From positions 124,001 to 188,000 of the forward strand of contig OZ242303.1 in the NCBI GenBank assembly GCA_965207945.1: DNA of 64,000 nucleotides, given 5' to 3'. The position numbers and the translations under genes were made by a program. Positions 27,276 through 35,234 of this stretch are shown piece after piece (within the stretch, counting starts at the first letter, position 1; each line of letters begins with the position of its first letter). The notes beneath the pieces are model-generated. The model was not told where the DNA came from. It worked only from the letters and a program-made list of their open reading frames with translations, and made no database searches. The stretch is from JAAOII01 sp965207945 (GTDB lineage Bacteria; Pseudomonadota; Gammaproteobacteria; CBDBNL01; JAAOII01).

Positions 27276-28010
27276 ATGTTTATTAGAAGAGTCAAGTTTC
27301 AGGGATCTAGAGAGGAATTAATGAAAAAGCTGGAAAAGAGCATTCAATATAGTTTCAAGGATCCACTGTTGATGAGGTTAGCCCTAACCCATCGTAGTTT
27401 AACATCAGATAGCAACGAGAGATTAGAGTTTCTCGGAGATGCGGTATTTAACTTAGTAATAAGTGATTATCTTTATGTTAAGTATCCCAGGGTTAAAGAG
27501 GGGCGTCTTAGTAGAATTCGCGCTCAAATTATAAGCAAACCTACTCTGCAAAAAATTGCCAATAAGATTAGTGTTGCCGACTATATTAGAGTTGGTCCTG
27601 CGGAACAAAAAACTTTTAGCAATAAAAGCCGCAAAACATCTATTGTTAGCGATGCTGTAGAAGCAATAATTGGAGCAATTTATCTTGACGGAGGAATGGA
27701 GGCAGCGCGCAGCTCTGTTTTATCATTGTTTAAAGATGAATTAGAAAATATTGATGTTGACAAGATGTATAAGGACGCTAAGACAAGATTGCAAGAGTTG
27801 GTGCAATCAGAGTATCATAGTGTGCCTGAGTATAAATTAAAATCACAACGGATGAAAGACCCACAGAATCAAGAGTTTATGATATATTGCACTGTGCCAC
27901 ATCACGAAGAGGCATTTACAGGTATGGGTTCCAATCGTAAAGAAGCAGAGCAAGCGGCAGCGCAGGCAGCCCTTGCAATACTTGCTAAGAGTTCAGTGTC
28001 GGTTGAATAA
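27276..28010 (+). CDS. rnc: Ribonuclease III
   Basis: 244 codons. It cuts double-stranded RNA in rRNA and mRNA processing. Catalytic signature NERLEFLGDAVFNLVIS, second acidic cluster SDAVEAIIGAIYLDGG, and a C-terminal dsRBD (DAKTRLQELVQ ... GSNRKEAEQAAAQAAL). A TATAAT lies at 27222-27227. Start: ATG 27276 has GGAG 8 bases ahead; ATG 27321 (MKKLEKSIQYSF) has an even better GAGAGGA site and gives the usual length, so the first 15 residues are uncertain. Confidence 0.96.
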   Translation: MFIRRVKFQGSREELMKKLEKSIQYSFKDPLLMRLALTHRSLTSDSNERLEFLGDAVFNLVISDYLYVKYPRVKEGRLSRIRAQIISKPTLQKIANKISVADYIRVGPAEQKTFSNKSRKTSIVSDAVEAIIGAIYLDGGMEAARSSVLSLFKDELENIDVDKMYKDAKTRLQELVQSEYHSVPEYKLKSQRMKDPQNQEFMIYCTVPHHEEAFTGMGSNRKEAEQAAAQAALAILAKSSVSVE

Positions 28011-29094
28011 TCCCCCAGTTAAGTCAAAGACCACTGCTAAGTCAAAGACATCAGTTAAGCCAAAGACCACCGCTAAGCCAAAGAGCACCGCTAAGCCAAA
28101 GAGCACCGCTAAGCCAAAGAGCACCGCTAAGCCAAAGAGCACCGCTAAGCCAAAATCATTTTGCGGCTGCATAGCGCTGGCAGGCAGAACTAATGCTGGA
28201 AAGTCATCTTTGCTTAATGTTATAGCGGATAACAAAATTAGCGTTACCTCTCCCAGACCTCAAACTACTCGCTCAGTAATATATGGTGTTATCACTGAGG
28301 ATAATAAACAAGCAATATTTGTGGATACCCCAGGTGCTTTCAACGAGCAAAAAGTTACTTTGAATAACTTAATGTATAAACAGATGATGCAGGGTTTATA
28401 TGAAGCGCAAATCGTTTTACTGGTTGTAGCAGCCAATCGTCAAAGTGATGATTCACTACATAAGTATTTTGATTTTATTGTCGAGCAAAAACTACCCGTT
28501 GTAGTGGCGCTTAGTAAGGTTGATTTATTACGTAACAAAAATGATATGTTCCCGCTGGTGGATGCATTATCCAAGTTAGCTGATGAGAAAGGGGTTAATA
28601 TAGAGGCAATAGTTCCTGTGTCTGTGGTTAGCAATAAGAATATTCAATTATTGCGCGATACTCTAATGAACATGCTGCCCGAAGCGCCGTTTGCTCATAA
28701 TGAAAAAGTGCAGACGCTCAGTAGCGATTCATTTATTGCTTGTGAACTATTAAGAGAACAGATGTTTAGAAGGTTGCGCCGTGAGATTCCTTTTGGTATA
28801 GGGGTTATTTGTGAAAAAATGGAACAAGTTAATAATCACGGCAAGAAGCAAGATAAAAATATAAGATTTATTGACTTAACTGTTTTAGCGAAAAAAGAAA
28901 ACCACAAGCCAATAATTCTTGGTTCGCGTGGCAGCGCAATGAAAGAGGTGGCTAGTTTAGCCCGCAAATCAATGGAAGAGTTTTTTAATCAACAAGTGAT
29001 GTTGAGGGTTAGAGTTAAGGTGGAGAAAGATTGGGATAATAGTCCTACTTTAACCCAACAAGCAGTGTTAGACCAGCGAGATATTTTGAATTAA
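28003..29094 (+). CDS. era: GTPase Era with a repetitive basic N-terminal extension
   Basis: 363 codons from TTG 28003, which overlaps the rnc stop by 8 bases; TTG 27982 and 27973 are alternatives and no ATG is available. Era binds the 3' end of 16S rRNA and assists 30S assembly. The G domain has GRTNAGKSSLLN (G1, Ala where Val is usual), the G3 motif DTPGAFNE and SKVD (G4). A KH domain ends the protein (ILGSRGSAMKEVASLARK). About 45 residues of K-P-K-S-T-A units precede the G domain, which normal Era lacks. The start codon and the extension are the uncertain parts; the rest is clear. Confidence 0.93.
   Translation: MNNPPVKSKTTAKSKTSVKPKTTAKPKSTAKPKSTAKPKSTAKPKSTAKPKSFCGCIALAGRTNAGKSSLLNVIADNKISVTSPRPQTTRSVIYGVITEDNKQAIFVDTPGAFNEQKVTLNNLMYKQMMQGLYEAQIVLLVVAANRQSDDSLHKYFDFIVEQKLPVVVALSKVDLLRNKNDMFPLVDALSKLADEKGVNIEAIVPVSVVSNKNIQLLRDTLMNMLPEAPFAHNEKVQTLSSDSFIACELLREQMFRRLRREIPFGIGVICEKMEQVNNHGKKQDKNIRFIDLTVLAKKENHKPIILGSRGSAMKEVASLARKSMEEFFNQQVMLRVRVKVEKDWDNSPTLTQQAVLDQRDILN
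28020..28157 (+). repeat. 18-base in-frame minisatellite at the start of era
   Basis: The unit accgctaagccaaagagc is repeated about four to five times almost perfectly, preceded by two or three diverged units. It encodes TAKPKS. The repeat is read in frame, so unit loss or gain would only change the tail length. Confidence 0.85.
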
Positions 29095-29099
29095 TAACA

Positions 29100-29152
29100 T
29101 CCCTCTTTGCCCCCTCTTGCGGGCGGAGGATGGCTCGCGCCCCTACAGCTAA
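29100..29152 (-). repeat. Degenerate copy of the dispersed palindromic repeat
   Basis: On the minus strand it reads ctgtaggggcgcgagccatc followed by ctccgcccgcaag, matching the core of copies 1, 2 and 4 with a longer loop. It fills the 54-base gap between convergent era and ispG and could act as a bidirectional barrier to transcription. Confidence 0.55.
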
Positions 29153-30240
29153 CTTTTGGTGATAACTTTAGCTGCTTGGGTGTGGACTAATTTAGTTAAT
29201 TCTTCTACCAGGTTGTCATTGGATATTTTGCCTTGCGCCTTGCCATCTATGTAAACCAAGCTGCCGCTTTTACCACCAGTTAATCCTATACGCGATTCTT
29301 TTGCCTCGCCTGGTCCATTAACTATACAACCTATAATTGCAACATCCATTGGGGTATCAATATTTTCAAGTTGGGCTTCCAATTCATTAACTGTTTTTAT
29401 CACATCAAAGTTTTGGCGGGCACATCCTGGGCAGGCAATCAGGTTAATCCCGCGTGAACGTAATCTTAACCCCTTGAGTATGTCCCAGCCAACTTTTATT
29501 TCTTCAACAGGGTCTGCTGCTAATGAAATGCGCATAGTGTCTCCTATGCCCTCCATCAATAAGACGCCTAATCCCATTGATGATTTAACTGCGCCATTAC
29601 GTAAACCTCCCGCCTCGGTAATACCCAGGTGCAGAGGTTGTTCTATCTTTTGTGCCAAAATCCTATATGCCTCTACCGCCATCATCACATCCGATGCTTT
29701 GACGCTAACTTTAAAGTTGGGCATATCAAACTTCTCTAAATAATCCACATTGCGCATCGCAGATTCCACCAGCGCCAGAGGAGTTGGTTCACCATACTTC
29801 TTTTGTAAATCCTTTTCTAATGAGCCAGCGTTTACCCCTATACGAATGGGTATCCCTTTGTCTTTGGCGCTTTCTACCACCTGTTGAATTTTACCGATGT
29901 TGCCAATATTGCCAGGGTTTATCCTTAAACAATCAACTCCTTGCTCCATAACCTTAAGGGCAATTTTATAGTCAAAGTGGATATCAGCTATTAGAGGAAT
30001 ATCAATTTGTTGGCGGACTTTAGTAAAGGAGTCAACTGCATCAAGTGTCGGAACAGAAATGCGCACTAAATCAGCGCCAGCGTTTTTTATCTGTTGGACT
30101 TGGGCTAAAGTGGAGGCAACATCTAAAGTGTCTGTATTAGTCATAGATTGCACTGCTATAGGAGCCCCATCACCTATGGCAACCTTGCCCACCATTATGC
30201 GGCGTGAGGGGCGTCGTTTTATTTTATATTCGTAAAACAT
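29149..30240 (-). CDS. ispG: 4-hydroxy-3-methylbut-2-enyl diphosphate synthase, flavodoxin type
   Basis: 363 codons. It catalyses the penultimate MEP-pathway step and carries a 4Fe-4S cluster. The cluster cysteines are in ACPGCARQ and GCIVNGPGE. IAVQSMTNTDT and LIADIHFDY at the N-terminal barrel are typical. It is the last gene of the fdx-iscX-ndk-pilF-rodZ-ispG series and follows rodZ by 8 bases. Confidence 0.97.
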   Translation of the reverse strand: MFYEYKIKRRPSRRIMVGKVAIGDGAPIAVQSMTNTDTLDVASTLAQVQQIKNAGADLVRISVPTLDAVDSFTKVRQQIDIPLIADIHFDYKIALKVMEQGVDCLRINPGNIGNIGKIQQVVESAKDKGIPIRIGVNAGSLEKDLQKKYGEPTPLALVESAMRNVDYLEKFDMPNFKVSVKASDVMMAVEAYRILAQKIEQPLHLGITEAGGLRNGAVKSSMGLGVLLMEGIGDTMRISLAADPVEEIKVGWDILKGLRLRSRGINLIACPGCARQNFDVIKTVNELEAQLENIDTPMDVAIIGCIVNGPGEAKESRIGLTGGKSGSLVYIDGKAQGKISNDNLVEELTKLVHTQAAKVITKS

Positions 30241-30248
30241 TGCATAAT

Positions 30249-31205
30249 CTACCGATTAGCCAAGGGAATAGTAACTCGCGCAACGTTATTATTATCTACG
30301 AAAGAACGTAAATTAATTATTTGGCTTTCATATTTCACTATAGTTCCCTTGACATTTCCTACCACTATTTTGTAAGGAGGTGAGCCCTTGAAAGAAACTG
30401 CTTCTCCTGGTCCGTAAAGTTGCCAGCTCCATTCTTTGCCGCGGTTATCCGATACTTCTAACCAGCTTTCCTCTATAAAAGTAAACTCTAGCTCGTTTTG
30501 TTGCAGCACAATAGCCGAGTCATTCAAATCACTTTGTTCTGATGCGTCTGTTGTAGCATTATCGGGGGCGAAAGCAGCCCTTTGCCCCACACTATTTGCG
30601 AAATCTTCATTATTACGGGCTTGTTCATCTTTGTTATACACATTGCTTTTAGCTGTTTGGCTTTTAGCTGCTTGGTTGCTGGAGTCGTCAGTAGCAGCAC
30701 TTATATCTGTCACATCTAACACTAGTTTCCAATAAAACAGGGCTCCAAATACCAAGACCACCAAAATCAGAGGAATAACAATTCGTGCTAGTTCTTTTTT
30801 TTCTTTATAAACCATCTCACGTTTCTCGTAATCTGTGGTGATATATCCGCTCTTACCTGCCTTGGACACCTCTGAGGATTTTTCGCTGTATATTCTATTT
30901 AGTAGTTCCAATAAGGGTTCTTTATCCAGCCCGAGTATTTTGCCATAGTTTGTTAGATAGCCGCGCACAAATACTTTGCGCATGTCCTCATAAATTTTTC
31001 CACTTTCCATGCCGCTAACTGTGGGGATGGGCACATTCATTTCATGGGCGATATACTCAATATCACGCCCACTTTCTAACCTTGCTTTATATAGTAGCTT
31101 GCAAAGTTCTTCCTTTGCTTCCTCAGGGGTTTGCTGGCGTGGCTCTTCTTGCGCCTCTTCTCCAGGTACCTGTTGCTGTTTATCTAGTTGCTGTTTATCT
31201 GACAT
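30249..31205 (-). CDS. rodZ: Cytoskeletal membrane protein RodZ
   Basis: 318 codons. A Gln/Glu-rich head is followed by an HTH-like domain (LYKARLESGRDIEYIAHEM ... YLTNYGKILGL), a transmembrane helix (~residues 140-160) and a variable linker with repeated AAKSQTAKS. The C-terminal periplasmic DUF4115 domain contains ESWLEVSDNRGKEW and YGPGEAVSFKG. RodZ tethers MreB to the membrane, matching the mreBCD genes elsewhere in the window. Position before ispG is the conserved gammaproteobacterial arrangement. Confidence 0.92.
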   Translation of the reverse strand: MSDKQQLDKQQQVPGEEAQEEPRQQTPEEAKEELCKLLYKARLESGRDIEYIAHEMNVPIPTVSGMESGKIYEDMRKVFVRGYLTNYGKILGLDKEPLLELLNRIYSEKSSEVSKAGKSGYITTDYEKREMVYKEKKELARIVIPLILVVLVFGALFYWKLVLDVTDISAATDDSSNQAAKSQTAKSNVYNKDEQARNNEDFANSVGQRAAFAPDNATTDASEQSDLNDSAIVLQQNELEFTFIEESWLEVSDNRGKEWSWQLYGPGEAVSFKGSPPYKIVVGNVKGTIVKYESQIINLRSFVDNNNVARVTIPLANR

Positions 31206-31248
31206 AATTTAACCTATATTTCGCTTAATATTTAATTTTCTGAGTTTC

Positions 31249-32028
31249 TTAATTGGGGTATCTGTTTTCTAACATCTGCTGATATTCTGTAACTTTTGCA
31301 TAGTCCTTAATTGATGCGGCTATGCCCAAGCCCAATTCAATGTCTTGCTTGCTGGGAAAGACATTGATTTTTTCTAAATTAAGCATATAATTTTCAAAGC
31401 TATCATGGGCATCTACAAATCTGCCTTCATTGTATCTGACTTGGGCAATTTTTAGATGAACAATAAACCAGGATGGATTTATTTTCAATGCTTCATTATA
31501 AGCATTTATGCTAACACTATATTCTCCTTCACGTCTTTTTATATCCCCGTAGTTTTCATAGGCCTCAGCGCGGTTGTCATATTTTTTTTGCGAATATGCT
31601 GCTTGAAATTTCTTTGCCGCTTCTTCAAATTTTCCTAGCTGACCTAACAACACCCCGTAGTTATTGTTATAACGAGGATTAGATGGTTGAGAGCGCAGGG
31701 CGGAAATAAAGTACTTTTCTGATTCCTCATTCTCGCCAATTCTTTGATAATAGACGGCATAAGCATGATCTAACTCAGGGTTTCTTGCTGCTATTTCTTC
31801 AGATTTTTGCAGTTGTTCAAGAGCTGCGCCTGTGTTTCCGTCTGACAAATATGCTATTGCCAGCTCAATGTGCGCATTGGCTGAGTTGTATATTTTACTA
31901 TTGCGTGACTTAGGGTTTGAAGCACAAGAAGATAGATATAATAAAACAATACAAACTCCAATAATCTTCCCCACATTACGATTGCTAATTCTTAGCAGCT
32001 CAAGCCGCACCGACTGCTCTGCTGGCAT
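31249..32028 (-). CDS. pilF: Type IV pilus biogenesis lipoprotein PilF/PilW-like, TPR
   Basis: 259 codons from ATG 32028. The frame is open back to 32109 but that part lies inside ndk and lacks a signal. The chosen start gives a signal ending in lipobox LSSC. Four or five TPR units follow (HIELAIAYLSDGNTGAAL, RYNNNYGVLLGQLGKFEEA, YENYGDIKRREGEYSVSI). PilF pilots the secretin PilQ to the outer membrane in pilus-bearing species. It is four bases after ndk; rlmN, often between them, is absent. No other pilus genes are in the window. Confidence 0.85.
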   Translation of the reverse strand: MPAEQSVRLELLRISNRNVGKIIGVCIVLLYLSSCASNPKSRNSKIYNSANAHIELAIAYLSDGNTGAALEQLQKSEEIAARNPELDHAYAVYYQRIGENEESEKYFISALRSQPSNPRYNNNYGVLLGQLGKFEEAAKKFQAAYSQKKYDNRAEAYENYGDIKRREGEYSVSINAYNEALKINPSWFIVHLKIAQVRYNEGRFVDAHDSFENYMLNLEKINVFPSKQDIELGLGIAASIKDYAKVTEYQQMLENRYPN

Positions 32029-32032
32029 ATTA

Positions 32033-32446
32033 TTATTTATACTTATCGCCAAAGAAAAATGCAATCTCTCTTTCTGCGGATGCGGGGCTATCAGAGCCAT
32101 GAACCGCATTAGCGTCTATGCTATCAGCAAAATCGGCGCGAATTGTTCCGGCATCTGCTTCAAGTGGATTAGTGGCGCCCATTAATTGGCGGTTTTTTTC
32201 TATAGCTTTATCACCTTCTAACACCTGAACTGTAACAGGACCAGACGTCATAAAATCAACTAGGTCATTAAAAAATCCCTTACCTTTGTGTTCGGCATAA
32301 AAGCCCTCCGCCTGTTGGCGGCTTAATTGCATCATTTGCAACTCAATTATCTTTAAACCAGCCGTTTCAAAACGGGTTAATATGCTGCCTACTATTTGTT
32401 TGGCAACCGCATCGGGCTTTATTATTGAAAGTGTTTTCTCAGTCAT
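32033..32446 (-). CDS. ndk: Nucleoside diphosphate kinase
   Basis: 137 codons, slightly short of the usual 141-143. It balances nucleoside triphosphates by phosphotransfer through the catalytic His of NAVHGSDS. The N-terminal TLSIIKPDAV and the FFNDLVDFMTSGPV segments are characteristic. The ATG overlaps iscX by 8 bases. Confidence 0.97.
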   Translation of the reverse strand: MTEKTLSIIKPDAVAKQIVGSILTRFETAGLKIIELQMMQLSRQQAEGFYAEHKGKGFFNDLVDFMTSGPVTVQVLEGDKAIEKNRQLMGATNPLEADAGTIRADFADSIDANAVHGSDSPASAEREIAFFFGDKYK

Positions 32447-32648
32447 TGTCTTTTGCTTCTTCTATCCATGCCATCTGAATGGCTTCAAGTATTTTCTCGT
32501 TTGATTTTTCGGCGTCATCCTTAAAATCATCCAGTTCACATATCCATTTATGTAAATCAGTATATCTAACCCATTGAGGGTCTACATCTGGGTGCTTCTC
32601 CATTAATTCAATGGCTATATCCAGTGTGTCGCTCCATTTTAATTCCAT
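32439..32648 (-). CDS. iscX: Fe-S assembly protein IscX
   Basis: 69 codons, the usual IscX/YfhJ size. Acidic helical protein with LKWSDTLDIAIELMEKHPD and the Asp-rich LDDFKDDAEKSNEKILEAIQ segments. It binds IscS and modulates iron-sulfur assembly. Between fdx and ndk, as in many gammaproteobacteria; hscAB and iscSUA are not in the window. Confidence 0.92.
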   Translation of the reverse strand: MELKWSDTLDIAIELMEKHPDVDPQWVRYTDLHKWICELDDFKDDAEKSNEKILEAIQMAWIEEAKDND

Positions 32649-32708
32649 AATTATCTACTATTATAACTTATAGGGTTGGTTATTGCGCTTGGTCTTATTA
32701 TGGTGTTA

Positions 32709-33047
32709 TTAATGATTTTCTGACACCAAATTAATGGTGTATTTTGGTATTTCAACCACTAAATCATCATCACCTACTAATGCCTGGCAGCTTAGTCGTG
32801 ATTCGGGCTCTAGCCCCCATGCCTTATCCAGCATATCATCTTCGTTTTCTGTTGACTCGGCTAATGAATCAAAACCGCTGCGCACAATAACATGGCAGGT
32901 GGTGCATGCGCAAGATTTTTCGCAGGCATGTTCAATGTCTATACCATGGCGTTCAGCCGCATCCAAGATGCTTTCATCGGTATTGGCATTAATTTCCTTG
33001 CCCTCAGGGCAATAGGTTTCGTTTGGTAAAAATTTGATTTTCGGCAT
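32709..33047 (-). CDS. fdx: 2Fe-2S ferredoxin of the Isc system
   Basis: 112 codons. The four cluster ligands are seen as C-x5-C-x2-C in HACEKSCACTTCHV and a fourth Cys in RLSCQALVG. It provides electrons for cluster assembly. It leads the minus-strand run into iscX, ndk and beyond. Confidence 0.95.
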   Translation of the reverse strand: MPKIKFLPNETYCPEGKEINANTDESILDAAERHGIDIEHACEKSCACTTCHVIVRSGFDSLAESTENEDDMLDKAWGLEPESRLSCQALVGDDDLVVEIPKYTINLVSENH

Positions 33048-33110
33048 AATATTATCTGTATATTATATGTTAACTTGCTTGTGTATACATCCTCTCTATA
33101 CGGATATTCT

Positions 33111-34151
33111 CTATACTCGCCTAACTATAACAGCTGCTGCAAGAATTGCTAATAATAACGGCATTACAGTCATCCCCACCCCTAAAGGAATGCCGACTAT
33201 AAGAGAAGAAAATGCAACAACTTTTAGTAATGATTCAAGCGACAAACCAATACCTACTGCCACAATAATATGCAGGACTAACGAGGAGCGGGGTGAAGCA
33301 AACAAACATAACATAGTCATTACTAAAGCAAGAGCAACAAATAATAAGGGTCTGCTAAGTCGTTCCCAAAGTTCATAATCCTTTAAGTTATTATCCAATC
33401 CTAATGCCTGGTTATTATGGACTGTGCGCCATAGGTCAGGAATATTCTGTGAACGTTGGCGCTTAATATAGTCGGCAAGAACATTCGCTGGTGGAATAAA
33501 AGAATAAGCAATATCCGGCTGTTGGGTTATTTGATTAGATGGAGTCCAACGGATAACCTGTTGCGCTTGCCAACCATCGTTTTCATAAGATATTTGCTTT
33601 GCCTTATGATACGCAGCAATATCATTATCCGTAAACGAAAGAGTTATCACATTTTCCGCCCGCATATTGTCGCCCGCATCCTTTGGTAATGACAACTCGC
33701 CTATGTATAAAATCTTGTTGCCTGTTTTTATCCATATATTATTACGCTTCTCAACCCTGCTATCCAAATTATCAATCGCCATTTTATGCAAAGGAACCGA
33801 AACATATTCAACAACCGTTATAGCGATTAATCCTGTGATAAATGCTGGAAGTGCCACTAAAGCTACAAGTATCTTGCCATTTACTCCTAACAATCTTATG
33901 ATAGTTAATTCATTACTATTCATCATTCCTCTTAAGGCGAAAACTGTGCCAATAACACAGGATAAAGGAAAACTACCATATATGACAAAAGGAGCAACCC
34001 TTATAGTATTGAACCATAATCCAGTTATGTCGGGCTTGTTTAACTCCTTGATGAGAGTAGATAACAATGAAAATAAACTCAATGCAATTACCGTGATGGC
34101 TATCATTTTTATTATTCTGCCTATTACATGCCAATAGATTATCTTATTCAT
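33111..34151 (-). CDS. lptG: LPS export permease LptG
   Basis: 346 codons with an N-terminal and a C-terminal pair-plus of hydrophobic segments around a periplasmic beta-jellyroll, the YjgP/YjgQ fold. Landmarks are GSFPLSCVIGTVFALRGMM, NELTIIRLLGV and the C-terminal LVMTMLCLFASPRSS. With LptF and LptB it extracts LPS from the inner membrane. It overlaps lptF by four bases, and is second in the pair, as usual. Confidence 0.92.
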   Translation of the reverse strand: MNKIIYWHVIGRIIKMIAITVIALSLFSLLSTLIKELNKPDITGLWFNTIRVAPFVIYGSFPLSCVIGTVFALRGMMNSNELTIIRLLGVNGKILVALVALPAFITGLIAITVVEYVSVPLHKMAIDNLDSRVEKRNNIWIKTGNKILYIGELSLPKDAGDNMRAENVITLSFTDNDIAAYHKAKQISYENDGWQAQQVIRWTPSNQITQQPDIAYSFIPPANVLADYIKRQRSQNIPDLWRTVHNNQALGLDNNLKDYELWERLSRPLLFVALALVMTMLCLFASPRSSLVLHIIVAVGIGLSLESLLKVVAFSSLIVGIPLGVGMTVMPLLLAILAAAVIVRRV

Positions 34152-35212
34152 ATCTTTTGTGAGACGTGTTTAGCGCGATTGTTGGTGAACTTAAATCGCC
34201 ATAGTAAATTAGGAGAAAATAACAAAGCGATTATGATGGCATTGAAAGCGCCTTGAATTAACCAGAAAAACAAAGAATCCCCACCATTGCGGATAATGCT
34301 TATGCTTGATATAACCAAAGTTAAATAAATGAAGTATAGAAGTATGCCGCTAAAAATATTTGTAAATTTGGTGGAGCGCACCCTGCGCCGGCTGCACAAT
34401 AATGCCAATGGCAAGGCAGTTAGTGGCGATAAGAACATTGCTATTCTTTGATATAGTTCTGCTCTATCATCGGGGTTTCCTTGAGCCAGCTGCATAGTTG
34501 GTTTTGCTTGAACTGGGGAGGAAAATACAAAACCCAACCGAACATTAAATATTGCTGCAGAAAAATCTGATTGTAGCACAGAGTTATCATCCCTCCAATT
34601 TATGATTTTGCCGCTAAAAAAAGGAATCTGCACCAAACCATCTTGCGCTGATATTTTGGTTTCTCCGCCCAGGGTCCCTGTCTTAAATTCGGTTCCTTCA
34701 TCATTAATGCGCCATATTTCTAATTGCTCTCCGCGCACTCTAAATGCCATGTTATCAATAAACTCAGCGGAGTTGTCTTTAAGATTGTTAATCTTATGCA
34801 GCAATTGGGTTGAATAAATATTATCTATTTGAGCTACGCTAAGAGGAGTGAGATAAAAAACTAGAGTTCCAACTGCTGCAGCCACAACCCCCGAAGGGAT
34901 AGCAAGCCAAGCAAATAAACGTTTATCACTAACGCCTATATTACACATAGCGTAGATTTCGTTCTGATTATATAGATTGGCTAACAGAAATAATAAAGAT
35001 AAGAAATAGCAGGCGCCAAACAAAAAACCACTTTGTGAAATCAAAGCCAAAGACATAATACCCCATAAATAATTTAGTTCCAAGCTACCATCTGATATAT
35101 CCCTTAGGGTAATCGTTAGTTGCGTCCCAAGCAACATCATATTGCCAAGTAAAAAAATGCCCAAGGTACGGCTAAGGGCTTGTATTTGCAAAAACTGAGA
35201 AAGAATTCTCAT
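34148..35212 (-). CDS. lptF: LPS export permease LptF
   Basis: 354 codons; six predicted transmembrane segments and the same jellyroll middle (LEIWRINDEGTEFKTG). ACYFLSLLFLLANLYNQNEIY and the C-terminal ALPLALLCSRRRVRS correspond to coupling-helix and last-TM regions of the family. It makes a heterodimer with LptG. It lies 22 bases after the metXW stop on the same strand. Confidence 0.9.
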   Translation of the reverse strand: MRILSQFLQIQALSRTLGIFLLGNMMLLGTQLTITLRDISDGSLELNYLWGIMSLALISQSGFLFGACYFLSLLFLLANLYNQNEIYAMCNIGVSDKRLFAWLAIPSGVVAAAVGTLVFYLTPLSVAQIDNIYSTQLLHKINNLKDNSAEFIDNMAFRVRGEQLEIWRINDEGTEFKTGTLGGETKISAQDGLVQIPFFSGKIINWRDDNSVLQSDFSAAIFNVRLGFVFSSPVQAKPTMQLAQGNPDDRAELYQRIAMFLSPLTALPLALLCSRRRVRSTKFTNIFSGILLYFIYLTLVISSISIIRNGGDSLFFWLIQGAFNAIIIALLFSPNLLWRFKFTNNRAKHVSQKI

Positions 35213-35234
35213 AAATCAGTTTACGGGTGATTGG

